63,778 nt of DNA from assembly GCA_964344035.1 (NCBI GenBank), contig CAYFLK010000013.1, positions 1 to 63,778 on the forward strand, read 5' to 3'. Made by a program: the position numbers and the translations under genes. Of the stretch, positions 46,345 through 55,372 are shown piece after piece. This stretch comes from UBA1014 sp964344035. Its GTDB lineage: Bacteria; SAR324; NAC60-12. Under the pieces are notes generated by a model. The model was not told the DNA's origin, did no database searches, and was given only the letters and a program-made list of their open reading frames with translations. Each line of letters begins with the position of its first letter. Within the stretch, counting starts at the first letter, position 1.

Positions 46345-46398
46345 TGGTGGACCATTCTAAACCAGGCTCGAACTTATTTTGAGCACGACGCATGATCC
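46345..46398. repeat. left arm of a long imperfect inverted repeat
   Basis: TGGTGGACCAT, then GGCTCGAAC, TTTTGAGC and TGATCC are shared, in inverted orientation, with 55373-55429. Looser similarity seems to extend to about 46474 (GGCTGTCA). Confidence 0.7.
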
Positions 46399-46604
46399 AC
46401 GTGGCCAATGCACCGATACAACGATTGAAGCAACCCGCGCGCCAGCCAAAATACCTGGCTGTCACAAGGTCCCGCATCGTGGCTCGTTGCCTCGCCACCA
46501 TACCCCCCATTGCGCCCTTTTTCTGGTATGGGCACCGCCCCCTTGACTCATATTCACCGCCTCGGTTATTCTATCGTTGAATATGAATAATTGAATATTG
46601 TCTA

Positions 46605-46964
46605 ATGGCTAAAGCACATATCAAAAGACCCGACGGAACCAGTATAGTAGTCGAGGGTACACCCAAAGAAGTAGCGGATCTGGTCAACAAAATTGAACGG
46701 GCGACGCCTGGCAAAAGGAAGAGGCCGAAATCGCCCGAGAGAGCCAGCAACAAAACAAAGGCGACCCTTCCGGATTTACTGATGTCGCTGGTAGATGGCG
46801 GTTTCTTCAAGAAGCCAAAAGAACTTGCGGCTGTAAAAACGGCAGTGGCGGAACTCGGTCATGTTTATCCGGTTACCACAATTTCACCTGCCCTGCTACG
46901 GCTGGTTCGCCGGAAACATTTACGCCGTATCAAGCAAGACAAGAGATGGTTCTACACTGGATAA
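46605..46964 (+). CDS. island gene 1: small winged-helix-like protein
   Basis: A 119-residue basic protein. The N-terminus (IKRPDGTSIVVEGTPKEVADLVNKIE) is a short beta/helix module; residues 30-50 are a Lys/Arg-rich linker; residues 53-119 form a winged-helix-like domain with LVDGGFF, AVKTAVAELG, then ALLRLVRRKHLRRI and a terminal aromatic WFYTG. The LVDGGFF start of the domain recurs as LVDNGFF in the next gene. I do not recognise a named family. It opens a four-gene run with gaps of 7 bases or overlaps, so the genes are expected to work together. Confidence 0.75.
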   Translation: MAKAHIKRPDGTSIVVEGTPKEVADLVNKIERATPGKRKRPKSPERASNKTKATLPDLLMSLVDGGFFKKPKELAAVKTAVAELGHVYPVTTISPALLRLVRRKHLRRIKQDKRWFYTG

Positions 46965-46971
46965 CGTCTGA

Positions 46972-47307
46972 ATGAACATGGATAACAAGATAGTCAAAGA
47001 GATAATTTCGCGCCTCGAAAAGCTGGAGCGTGCTGTTTTCGCTCAGGCTAAAACAAAATCTACCACGTCTAAGCTTGATCCAAAAAAATACAAAGGCGCA
47101 ACTGGCGGAATTCGGATTCTTGTGGACAATGGTTTTTTTGACAAGAAACGCTCCTTTGGCGAAATCTGTAAAGCTCTCGAAGGCAAGGGCTACCACTACA
47201 GCAAGCAAGCCGTACAAACTCCCCTAAACAATTTATCCTCGACCAAGGGGAGGCTTTTCGTTGCTCTCACTGAGAAAGGGAGAAAACTCTATGCCAAAAG
47301 GAAATAG
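46972..47307 (+). CDS. island gene 2: small winged-helix-like protein
   Basis: A 111-residue protein, 7 bases after gene 1. Residues 1-25 are a predicted coiled coil (IVKEIISRLEKLERAVFAQ); residues 45-111 are a winged-helix-like domain (LVDNGFF, SFGEICKALEGKGYHY, then VQTPLNNLSS and LTEKGRKLYAKRK). The pattern is parallel to gene 1, suggesting duplication and divergence. Its end overlaps gene 3 by 17 bases. Function unknown. Confidence 0.75.
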   Translation: MNMDNKIVKEIISRLEKLERAVFAQAKTKSTTSKLDPKKYKGATGGIRILVDNGFFDKKRSFGEICKALEGKGYHYSKQAVQTPLNNLSSTKGRLFVALTEKGRKLYAKRK

Positions 47308-47749
47308 CTCAGCTTCTCAGCAAGAAATGGTGCATAAGCTTCGGGATATTCAAGCGCTTGTCACTGAATGCCTGGAACTGCTTGCACAACCAAAACAAAC
47401 TCGCAGTCAATCCGCTAAGAAAAAAGACAAAATAAAACACACGGCGACTTCAGTCCGATTTTCAATGAACGAGCGGGCCTTCATGAAGAAATATGCTAAC
47501 ACTTTGAGCAGCGGCCCAAAGAAATTCGTGATAGTCCTTGCCTATCTTGCGAAAGGGGATAAAGACAAAGACATTGCTTCAAATGAGATCAAGCAGTTGT
47601 GGAACAGGACGAAAGCAAAAACATTGCTAGGGATGAAATATAACAGGTACTTCCCAGCCGCGGCCAAAGAAAATGGTTGGGTCGACTCCAAGAAAAGGGG
47701 CTTTTACTGCTTGACGGATTCCTGGAAGGAGATCTTCGGCGATGGTTAA
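47291..47749 (+). CDS. island gene 3: basic DNA-binding-like protein
   Basis: A 152-residue protein; the ATG at 47291 lies within gene 2, and an upstream ATG at 47261 only adds residues inside gene 2. Residues 10-35 form a helix with leucine spacing (MVHKLRDIQALVTECLELLA). A lysine-rich linker follows, and the C-terminal domain (about 60-152) has a helix-turn-helix-like pattern ending AAKENGWV and KRGFYCLT. It overlaps gene 4 by 8 bases. No named family is recognised. Confidence 0.72.
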   Translation: MPKGNSSASQQEMVHKLRDIQALVTECLELLAQPKQTRSQSAKKKDKIKHTATSVRFSMNERAFMKKYANTLSSGPKKFVIVLAYLAKGDKDKDIASNEIKQLWNRTKAKTLLGMKYNRYFPAAAKENGWVDSKKRGFYCLTDSWKEIFGDG

Positions 47750-48530
47750 AGCAACGACTCAACGCGGCCAGATCTCAAACATGCTTCAACAGGTGTTTCA
47801 GAAGAAATATACGGATGCCGCAATGCGCCACTATGCGGATTCCGTCAAGAACTTTGCACATAGCGAATGGGAGCCTTGTATTTTAAAGGCCGGGAAATTC
47901 ATCGAAGCAGTTATAAAGGCTTTATCCAGCCATGCAGGACTTACATTGCCCAAACCGCGTCAGTTCAAGGTCAATCAACTGATCAATTCACTTGGGCAAC
48001 TTGATAAAAATATATTCGATGACCCAATTCGCTTGCTTATCCCTCGGTTGTGCACCTTTATTTATGACATAGCGAGTAATCGCGGCTCCAGACATGACCC
48101 TGCTGAAATAGACCCCAATAAGATGGATGCAATCGTGGTCGTGCAGGGTATTTCCTGGTTATTGGCTGAGATGATCCGTTTTTCACAGAAAGGATCGCTT
48201 AAACCGGATGAAGCATCCGATATCGTCGATGCCTTGATGGAAAAGAAATATCCGCATTTAGAAGATATTGACGGCCGTCTCTACGTAAACGTAGATGGAC
48301 TGAGCGCCCCCAAAACAGCTCTCCTCTTACTGGATTACAGGTACCCAAAGAGACTTGCCCGGGGTGAGCTAGTCCTGGCGCTTAATCGGCATGGCTTCAA
48401 AAATCAGAACTCAACACTGGCCGTTTCGAGGATACAGAAATTCGTGGATGACGACGGAAAGGGAAACTTGATGTTGCGGGGGAACGGACGAAAGGAAGCT
48501 GCTCAAATACATGCAAACCTCCAAAACTGA
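47742..48530 (+). CDS. island gene 4: HEPN-like protein with a C-terminal winged-helix-like tail
   Basis: A 262-residue protein. Residues 15-160 are all-helical (EWEPCILKAGKFIEAVIKALSSHAG, IRLLIPRLCTFIYDIASNRGSRHDPAEIDPNKMDA), resembling HEPN-like domains of abortive-infection-type proteins, where an Arg...His pair forms the RNase site; here the nearest Arg-His spacing is shorter than the usual R-x4-6-H, so activity is uncertain. Residues 190-262 look like a winged helix (LLLLDYRYPKRLARGELVLALNRHGF, AVSRIQKFVDDDGKG), akin to genes 1-3. It is probably the effector or core of this four-gene module, in a defence-island setting. Confidence 0.7.
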   Translation: MVKATTQRGQISNMLQQVFQKKYTDAAMRHYADSVKNFAHSEWEPCILKAGKFIEAVIKALSSHAGLTLPKPRQFKVNQLINSLGQLDKNIFDDPIRLLIPRLCTFIYDIASNRGSRHDPAEIDPNKMDAIVVVQGISWLLAEMIRFSQKGSLKPDEASDIVDALMEKKYPHLEDIDGRLYVNVDGLSAPKTALLLLDYRYPKRLARGELVLALNRHGFKNQNSTLAVSRIQKFVDDDGKGNLMLRGNGRKEAAQIHANLQN

Positions 48531-48638
48531 AGTATAACGTAAGCGATATAACACCAAGGCGTGTTATTTAACCTGAATCGCATGGTATCGATGAGGCACT
48601 TAGGTCGCTTGGTTTATTAAACGGAGAACAGAGCCATC

Positions 48639-50570
48639 GCAAGCAAGAAGAGCAACCATAATCCCAACGGCAATGCGGGCCAATTTGGTCCTGCTAACCC
48701 TCACCCGTTGTCGCGGATGAAGACGGAGCTGGTGTGGGAAGGGAAGTATGACGAGTACGGCAACCGGCGGGAGGTGGATGTGGCCGGGTGCGCGATGCCG
48801 TTGCAGCGTATCGAGACGGTGGATCAGCCGCGTTTCGAGGCGCATGCCGCCGGGCAGGCCGATTTGTTTGCGCAGGAGCACAAGCGGCAGGACGATTTCC
48901 GTAACCGGTTAATCTGGGGCGACAACAAGCTGGTGATGGCCAGCCTGTTGAAGGAGTTCAAGGGCAAGATTGATCTGATCTATATCGATCCGCCGTTCGA
49001 TGTGGGGGCGGATTTTACGATGGAGGTTCCTATTGGAGATTCCACAGAAGCTGTTCAGTAAGATCAATCTACGCTTGAGATGGTTGCTTATAGAGATACT
49101 TGGGGGAAGGGAACTGATACATATTTGAATATGGTATATGAGCGCTTGACTTTGATGCGTGATCTATTGGCAGACGATGGAAGTATTTTTTTGCATTGCG
49201 ACTGGCATGTAGGATTCCACCTAAGAGGTTTGTTAAACGAAGTATTCGGAAAGGACTATTTTCGAAATGAGATCATTTGGTATTACTACAATAAGATGCA
49301 AGGCAACGTAAACCGATTTGCATCTAATCATGATTCTGTTTTGTGGTATTCGAAATCGGAAACCTATGCGTTTCAGCAACTAAAGGAGCTGCGTGAGAAA
49401 CCAGTACGACAACTTAAGAGAGTTTGGGACAAACAGAAGCAAAAACTCGTTAATGCGAAAGATGAGAATGGAAAGGTGATTTATATCGAGAGCCATCATC
49501 GGACGGTGGATGATGTTTGGCGTATTTCGATGTTGCAACCTGCCGATAGGAGTGAGAATCTGGGGTATGCAACTCAAAAACCAGAAACCCTTGTTGAACG
49601 CATACTTGGTGCCTGTTCAAACGACGGCGATTTAGTCGCCGATTTCTTCTGCGGCTCCGGCACTACCGGCGCGGTCGCCGAACGTTTGGGCCGCCGTTGG
49701 ATCATGGCTGACCTGGGCCGGTTCGCCATCCATACCTCACGCAAGCGATTGATCGAACTGCAACGCAAACTCCACGAGGAAGGCAAGCCTTACCGTGCGT
49801 TCGACGTGTACAACCTGGGCCGGTACGAGCGCCAGTGGTGGCAGCAGGAACGTCTGGCCGGGGCGGACGAGGAACACCGCCGGGTGGTATTGGAGTTTTT
49901 CCGCGCCGAGGTGCTGGATTCCAAGCAAACCTCCTCGCCGTTGATCCACGGCCGCAAGGGACAGGCCTTCTGCCACGTGGACGGCATCGATTCGCTGTTC
50001 ACCCGCGAAGAGGCCACGGCCGTGGCCAATGCCGTCGCCCAGGCCGGCGGGCGGGAATGCTACTGCCTGGCGTGGGAGTTCGAGATGGACCTGCGGCTGC
50101 ACACCGCGGCGTTGGCGGCCGAACTGGGCGTGAAGCTGAAGCTGATCCAGATTCCGAGGGAGATCATGGAGAAGAACCGCACCAGTCCGCCGCCGTTTCT
50201 GGAAGTCGCGGTGCTGGAAGCCGAACCGGTATACAGAAAGACCAAGGAAGGCCGCAGCGTGGACATCAAGCTGACCGAGTTTCTGCCGTCGCTGGCCGAG
50301 GTGCCCAGCAAGGAACTGGAGGCGATCAAGGAACGAGCCATGAAGAGCGGCATGGACTTCGTGGATTTCTGGGCGGTGGATTTCGACTGGCAGCCCGGCA
50401 AGCCCTTCAACCATCACTGGCAGGACTACCGCACCCGCAAGGACCGTTCGCTGAAAACCGTGAGCGACGCCGGGTTTGTTTATTCGAAACCCGGCAAGTA
50501 TACCGTTTGCGTCAAAGTGGTGGATACCTTTGGCAGCGATACCAGTATCACGGTGGACGTGGAGGTTTGA
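48639..50570 (+). pseudogene. type III DNA methyltransferase (Mod), interrupted by an in-frame TAA
   Basis: Family similarity begins at codon ATC 48636 or GCA 48639 (ASKKSNHNPNGNAGQ); no ATG precedes it, and the first possible starts are TTG 48708 and ATG 48717. The methyltransferase motif DPPF is at codon 117, then the frame is cut by TAA at 49059-49061 (codon 141), where relatives have Lys in VQKEQSTLEMVAYRD. The same frame continues to 50570 with YRDTWGKGTDTYLNMVYERL and the AdoMet motif FCGSGTTG near codon 336. So both catalytic motifs survive but on separate pieces. It modifies adenines as the partner of Res. A sequence error, a true null, or a regulated off-state are all open. Confidence 0.85.
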
Positions 50571-50672
50571 GGAAAAGATGTGGTTCCCACAAGGGAGAAA
50601 ATGGATAATTTATGGACCGGTTTACTGGTGCGTATGGCGCACCTTCATGGCTAAACACAGCGAGGAAATGTC

Positions 50673-50834
50673 ATGGATAAAGAGTTCAAGGTCGTTATCG
50701 AGAAACGTACCGAAGGCTATGTTGCCTATCCGCTTGGCTTGAAAGGCGTTGTTGCCGGCGAGGGAGAGACCTACGATGAGGCGCTCGCCGATGTGCGCTC
50801 CGCGATCCGATTCCACATCGAGACTTTCGGGTAG
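50673..50834 (+). CDS. HicB-like antitoxin, short
   Basis: A 53-residue protein from ATG 50673: MDKEFKVVIEKRTEGYVAYPLGLKGVVAGEGETYDEALADVRSAIRFHIETFG. This is the HicB-type fold (partial RNase H-like) with the conserved EGETYDEALADVRSAI segment but no C-terminal DNA-binding domain. It lies between mod and res and directly precedes a small toxin-like gene, so a toxin-antitoxin role is likely. Too short for routine frame cut-offs. Confidence 0.75.
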   Translation: MDKEFKVVIEKRTEGYVAYPLGLKGVVAGEGETYDEALADVRSAIRFHIETFG

Positions 50835-50843
50835 GAGACACGA

Positions 50844-51167
50844 TTGAGCGAAACATTCGAAAGGATCAGGACGCTTGTCCAGGCGGGCTCGGTCCGTATT
50901 TCAGAGCACGGTTACGATGAACTCGCCGCCGACGGCATTTTCGCCCGGGATGTTGTCAGCGGCATTGCCGAGGGTATTATTGTGGAAGACTATCCCGACT
51001 ATCCGAAGGGTCCGTGTGCACTGGTCCTGCAGCGAGATCCGGAGGGCCAACCAATTCACGCCGTATGGGGCATACCCAAAGGTCATTCAAGTCCCGCGGT
51101 TCTTGTCACCGCATATCGGCCCGATGCAGAAATGTGGGAAGATGATTTCATCAGGAGGCGGAAATGA
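50844..51167 (+). CDS. DUF4258-type toxin-like protein
   Basis: A 107-residue protein starting at TTG 50844 behind GGAGACACGA. It shows VRISEHGYDELAADGIFARDVVSGIAEGIIVEDYPDYPKGPCALVLQ, IHAVWGI and PAVLVTAYRPD, matching the DUF4258 family, which is close to RelE/HigB-like toxins. Its stop overlaps the next small gene. With its neighbours it probably forms a toxin-antitoxin unit inside the restriction-modification locus. Confidence 0.75.
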   Translation: MSETFERIRTLVQAGSVRISEHGYDELAADGIFARDVVSGIAEGIIVEDYPDYPKGPCALVLQRDPEGQPIHAVWGIPKGHSSPAVLVTAYRPDAEMWEDDFIRRRK

Positions 51168-51379
51168 AGAAGAGAAGTCGAACTAAGCTTGTGCAAGAAG
51201 GTAAATACGTCGCTGAAGTTGACGTTGAAGTGATGGAAATGGAAGACGGTTGGTCGCCGTATTTGTCCCTGGAAGAAGCCTACAAGCTCGATGATGTACG
51301 GGAAGCACTTCGGCGGGGAGATGTCAAAGCAGCCTCCCGGTATGGCCGGGTATTCGCTCTTACCCCGGTAGCTGTCTAA
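51164..51379 (+). CDS. small antitoxin-like partner of the DUF4258 gene
   Basis: A 71-residue protein whose ATG overlaps the toxin-like stop (ATGA). KLVQEGKYVAEVDVEVMEMEDGWSPYLSLEEAYKLDDVREALRRGDVKAASRYGRVFALTPVAV is the pattern seen in short proteins encoded beside DUF4258 toxins. No DNA-binding motif is obvious. Confidence 0.7.
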   Translation: MKKRSRTKLVQEGKYVAEVDVEVMEMEDGWSPYLSLEEAYKLDDVREALRRGDVKAASRYGRVFALTPVAV

Positions 51380-51406
51380 GTCAAAACATGTCGCCGGATT
51401 TTAGCG

Positions 51407-51658
51407 ATGGTCGGGTTAACCGAAGTGCAGTATGTTGATGGCTATCGAGTCCGCGTGAAGTTCAACGACGGCAGGGAAGGGTTCGTGGATTTGCGGGATA
51501 CGATATTCAGCGGATCCGGGCCGATGATATTGCCCTTGCGGGACTTGGGCTTCTTCAAAAGATTCCGTGTCGATTTGGACACTATCGTTTGGGAAAACGG
51601 CTATGACCTCGCCCCCGAGCACCCGTACGAACTGGTGCATCGTCCTGGCGGAAACTGA
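51407..51658 (+). CDS. DUF2442-domain protein
   Basis: An 83-residue protein with the DUF2442 signature (YRVRVKFNDGREGFVDLRD, then LRDLGFFKRFRVDLDTIVWENGYDLAPEHPYEL). These small proteins often sit beside a DUF4160 partner and have antitoxin-like roles. No DUF4160 gene is adjacent here. It lies 15 bases upstream of res. Confidence 0.75.
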   Translation: MVGLTEVQYVDGYRVRVKFNDGREGFVDLRDTIFSGSGPMILPLRDLGFFKRFRVDLDTIVWENGYDLAPEHPYELVHRPGGN

Positions 51659-51673
51659 CCGCGAGGGCTGACC

Positions 51674-54600
51674 GTGCCGGATTCCATAACGACCGCCCTC
51701 GAACCGCTATTTTTGCCCTGGGAGGAGCCTAACGCCCACCGGGTGCGGGCGGAACGGCCCGGGGACCCCGCGCGGGTGGTCAAAAACCGGCGGCCCTCGC
51801 CCATCGCGATTGCCCAGAACCTGCGCAGCGCGGTGCGCGACTGGCGGGAGTCCTTCTACGCCGGGGCCTCGGATACCACGCGGCAGTTGCTGGGCCACTG
51901 GTTCGAACGCCCGCACCGAATGAAAACGCCCGCAGTCGATGAGTTTGAATTTCGCTATTACTTTTGCCAGCGTGAGGCCATCGAGGCGCTGGTCTATCTC
52001 AAGGAGGTGCGGCGCCTGGAGTGCCTGTCACAGGTGGTCGCCGAATTCGGTGGCCCGGATGCCGAGATCTCCGCCTTGGGGATAACCGAGGATGAGGACG
52101 CCTGGACCCGGCAGGCCTTCAAGGTCGCCACCGGTGCGGGCAAGACCAAGATCATGAGTCTCGCCATCGTATGGAGTTACTTCCATGCCCTGCGGGAATC
52201 GGATTCACCGTTGGCTCGCCACTTCGTGATCATCGCCCCCAATCTCACGGTGTACGAGCGGCTCAAGGAGGATTTCGGCGACGGCCGGATCTTCGACACC
52301 GATCCGTTGATTCCCCCGGAATGGCGCGGGGACTGGAATCTATCGGTGGTCCTGCAAGACGAGGTGAGCGGTGCAGCCACCGGCGGAACGCTGTACCTCA
52401 CCAATATCCATCGTCTTTACGACACATCCAAACGCAAAAAGAAAAAGGACGCGGACACCTACGATTGGATGGGGCCGGCGGTATCGAAGGTGAGCGCCCT
52501 GGATACAGGCCAGGCCCTACGTGAGCGGATTACCGCGCATCACAACGTGATGGTCCTGAACGATGAGTCGCATCACGTCTGGGACCCCGATTCCGCCTGG
52601 AACGAGGCCATCCAATATCTGCACGAGACGATCAAGGCACGAACCGGCGGCGGGCTCGTGGCGCAACTCGACTTCACTGCAACGCCCAAAGACAACAAAG
52701 GTCAGATTTTCAGACACGTTGTGTGTGATACACCGTTGGGCGAGGCGGTGGACGGCGGCATCGTCAAGACACCGCTCATCGGCCGTGCGGATCAGGACCT
52801 TGCCGAGGAAGCCAGCAACAACGCCGCCTACCGCTGGGACCGGCATCTGCGGCTTGGCTATGCGCGATGGTTAAAAAGTCGCGACGAATGGGTGAAGAGC
52901 GGCAAGAAGGCGCTGCTGTTCGTGATGTGCGAGGACACCGAGGCCGCCGACCAGATCGCCACGCGTTTCAATACAGACGAGAGCTTCAAAGAACTCAACG
53001 GCAAGACGATCAACCTGCATACCAACCTCAAGGGCAAGGTCAAGAAGGTAGGCAGGGGCGCCAATGCCCGAGTGGAATTTATCGAGAACGAAAAACAGAT
53101 CAGCGACGAGGATCTTAAAGCACTCCGTGAATTGAGCCGCAAACTGGATGACAACTCAAGCCCTTATCTCTGTATCGTCTCGGTCTTGATGCTGCGCGAG
53201 GGCTGGGACGTGCGCAACGTTACGACCATCGTGCCGTTGCGGCCCTACAGCTCCAAGGCCAACATCCTGCCAGAACAAACACTGGGCCGCGGCCTGCGCC
53301 GCATGACGCCACCAGGCCAAGCCAATGAACTGGTGACGGTGGTCGAGCATCCTGCCTTCGCAAGCCTGTATCAACAGGAGCTGGCTCAGGAGGGATTGCC
53401 GCTGGAGGTGGTGGACATCGACCGTGTCCCGGCTACGACGATCTCGATCTATCCCGACGAGGCCCGAAAGGATTTAGCTGCATTGGAAATCGAAGTGCCT
53501 GCTTTAACGGCTGGCCATCATACCCTCCCTAAGCTCGTGGGACTGAAAATAAAGGATGTAAAAAAAGAGTTCGGTAAATACAAACTGCTTCCGCTGGGGA
53601 CGAAAGGGGCAACGGAGGTTGAGTACGAAGGACGACACCTGTTTACCGGTGAAGTGATTGAGAAAATGAAAATCAATCTGCCCCTGTTGGAGTCAGGCGT
53701 TGGGGCAGTTTCGTACTACGTCAAGCAGTTGGAACATATTTGTAAGTTGCGTGGGCTACACAACGTACTTGCCCCGTTGATTCAGACATTCTTGGAAGAA
53801 ATATTGTTCGAGAAAAAGACGAGCCTATTCGATCAGGCATTGATATCGCGGCTCGCCGATTCCGATGTTGGTGAACATATCAGAGCAGTGTTTGTTCCGC
53901 TCATCCGGACACGCACAGTCACTATAGAGGAGCGGATACCGACGGCGCAGCCCATGCGGTTGTCGCATTGGAAACCGTATCAGGTTACTCATAGCGAGAG
54001 ACGGCCGGCCCTCGAAGCAAAAAGAACGCAGTTTAACCTCGTTCCCTGTAACCGGGAGTTGGAAGTCGCTATGGCCCAATATGCTGAGCGAGCCACGGAT
54101 GTTTCGGCATTTGCAAAAAATGCGGGCCCCCAGTGTTTGCGTATTGACTATCTTGCTGGCGGTGGGCGCCTGGCTTTTTATACGCCTGACTTTTTTATTC
54201 GTACATCAGATGGAAACTACTATCTGTTTGAAACAAAGGGCAGAGAGGATAAAGATGTCCCCAGGAAAGCAAGGGCCGCCGTAGCGTGGTGCGAGTCCGC
54301 ATCGATACAATCTTGCAAATGGGAGTACGTCTATGTGCCCCAGGGCGTCTTCGAGCGGTTACGTGGAAACACGATTGACGAGCTTACCCGAACCTGTAGA
54401 CCGGCTTTACAAAATCTGCTTGAGAGTGAGGAAATCGAAGCGCGGTATCCTCTTTTTGCCGCTATTAGCGCAGCCGATGAAAAAGCTCCAGAGGTGGCGG
54501 ATTTTGTCGATGAGTCTGTTTTTAAAGCACTCCCTCCGCGCTATCGGAAGGCAGTCGAACAGGCCGTGATGTTGTTCCGATTTTTCGAGAACAAAGAGGG

Positions 54601-55078
54601 CATCAACTACGCGCCCGTCTTTAATGCCCTGCTCGGAGTAATCGATGAGGCGACAAAAGGAATGATCCTCAGACGACTACAACCGGAATTGCCAAAGACC
54701 GTGGAAGAGCAAAAGGCGTGGTTTGATCCTTACCTGGAGAACTTCGATGCAAGACAGCGTAGACGTTACGGCGGAATGGCTCAGAATCTCAAGCGGACGC
54801 TGGTTTTCAACAATGGACTGTTCCCGCTTGGGTTGCTGCGATCCTGTATGGACTATGCACTCAATGACAATACCAAGATCGGTGGAGTATTCGATTCCGT
54901 AAGAGCAAAGTTTAAGGTTGCCGGCGGTCGCGCGCTACTATCCACTGTCTCAGAAATAAATGACTTCCGAAACAAGTATGTTGCGCACCAAGAAGAAGAA
55001 CTTACTGATAGGAAGCTAACCGAGACGCAGCTTAAAGGATGGATCGAAGCCCTGAAAACACTTACGACTACGGAGTAA
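51674..55078 (+). CDS. type III restriction endonuclease (Res)
   Basis: A 1134-residue helicase-nuclease from GTG 51674. The SF2 motor has Walker A TGAGKTKIM (about 153), DESHHVWD at 296, LDFTATPKDN and the later QTLGRGLRRM. The endonuclease motif is PDFFIRTSDGNYYLFETKG (PD...ExK, about 838-856), typical of Res. Beyond it a helical C-terminal extension (about 930-1134) ends in INDFRNKYVAHQEEEL, whose R-x5-H matches the HEPN pattern. From about 53460 the codon bias becomes markedly more AT-rich than in the GC-rich first half, suggesting a mosaic origin. It pairs with Mod for cleavage. Confidence 0.93.
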   Translation: MPDSITTALEPLFLPWEEPNAHRVRAERPGDPARVVKNRRPSPIAIAQNLRSAVRDWRESFYAGASDTTRQLLGHWFERPHRMKTPAVDEFEFRYYFCQREAIEALVYLKEVRRLECLSQVVAEFGGPDAEISALGITEDEDAWTRQAFKVATGAGKTKIMSLAIVWSYFHALRESDSPLARHFVIIAPNLTVYERLKEDFGDGRIFDTDPLIPPEWRGDWNLSVVLQDEVSGAATGGTLYLTNIHRLYDTSKRKKKKDADTYDWMGPAVSKVSALDTGQALRERITAHHNVMVLNDESHHVWDPDSAWNEAIQYLHETIKARTGGGLVAQLDFTATPKDNKGQIFRHVVCDTPLGEAVDGGIVKTPLIGRADQDLAEEASNNAAYRWDRHLRLGYARWLKSRDEWVKSGKKALLFVMCEDTEAADQIATRFNTDESFKELNGKTINLHTNLKGKVKKVGRGANARVEFIENEKQISDEDLKALRELSRKLDDNSSPYLCIVSVLMLREGWDVRNVTTIVPLRPYSSKANILPEQTLGRGLRRMTPPGQANELVTVVEHPAFASLYQQELAQEGLPLEVVDIDRVPATTISIYPDEARKDLAALEIEVPALTAGHHTLPKLVGLKIKDVKKEFGKYKLLPLGTKGATEVEYEGRHLFTGEVIEKMKINLPLLESGVGAVSYYVKQLEHICKLRGLHNVLAPLIQTFLEEILFEKKTSLFDQALISRLADSDVGEHIRAVFVPLIRTRTVTIEERIPTAQPMRLSHWKPYQVTHSERRPALEAKRTQFNLVPCNRELEVAMAQYAERATDVSAFAKNAGPQCLRIDYLAGGGRLAFYTPDFFIRTSDGNYYLFETKGREDKDVPRKARAAVAWCESASIQSCKWEYVYVPQGVFERLRGNTIDELTRTCRPALQNLLESEEIEARYPLFAAISAADEKAPEVADFVDESVFKALPPRYRKAVEQAVMLFRFFENKEGINYAPVFNALLGVIDEATKGMILRRLQPELPKTVEEQKAWFDPYLENFDARQRRRYGGMAQNLKRTLVFNNGLFPLGLLRSCMDYALNDNTKIGGVFDSVRAKFKVAGGRALLSTVSEINDFRNKYVAHQEEELTDRKLTETQLKGWIEALKTLTTTE

Positions 55079-55372
55079 AGGTTCTAAGTTTAGGCGGGAC
55101 TGAAGCCACCGAAAAAAATCCAAAAAGGATTTACGGCGCCCCCAATCTAATACTGCTTCAGAACCGCCCGCGGGCCCCGAGGGTTTCTCGGGGCCCCAGC
55201 CGATAATATGCAGGGCCGAGCGGCCCAGCGAGGCGCGGCCCGGCCCAGGGCCGCACCGCTCCGCGACCGACGTTCAGGAGGGAGCGGGGGTTTTGTTGCA
55301 AGCCGCATGACAGCCGGGCCTTACGGCTTGCGGGCGGCTTGCGGGGTTGGGCGGAGGACAGCGACCGCACCC

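Noticed and set aside
3356..49061. Genome-wide reassignment of TAA to a sense codon
   Set aside because: Many intact genes in the window end at TAA exactly where homologues end (for example 1770, 8005); only two isolated in-frame cases exist.
49835..50608. 257-residue frame overlapping mod
   Set aside because: Gly/Arg-rich alternative frame of the GC-rich mod 3' half with no domain.
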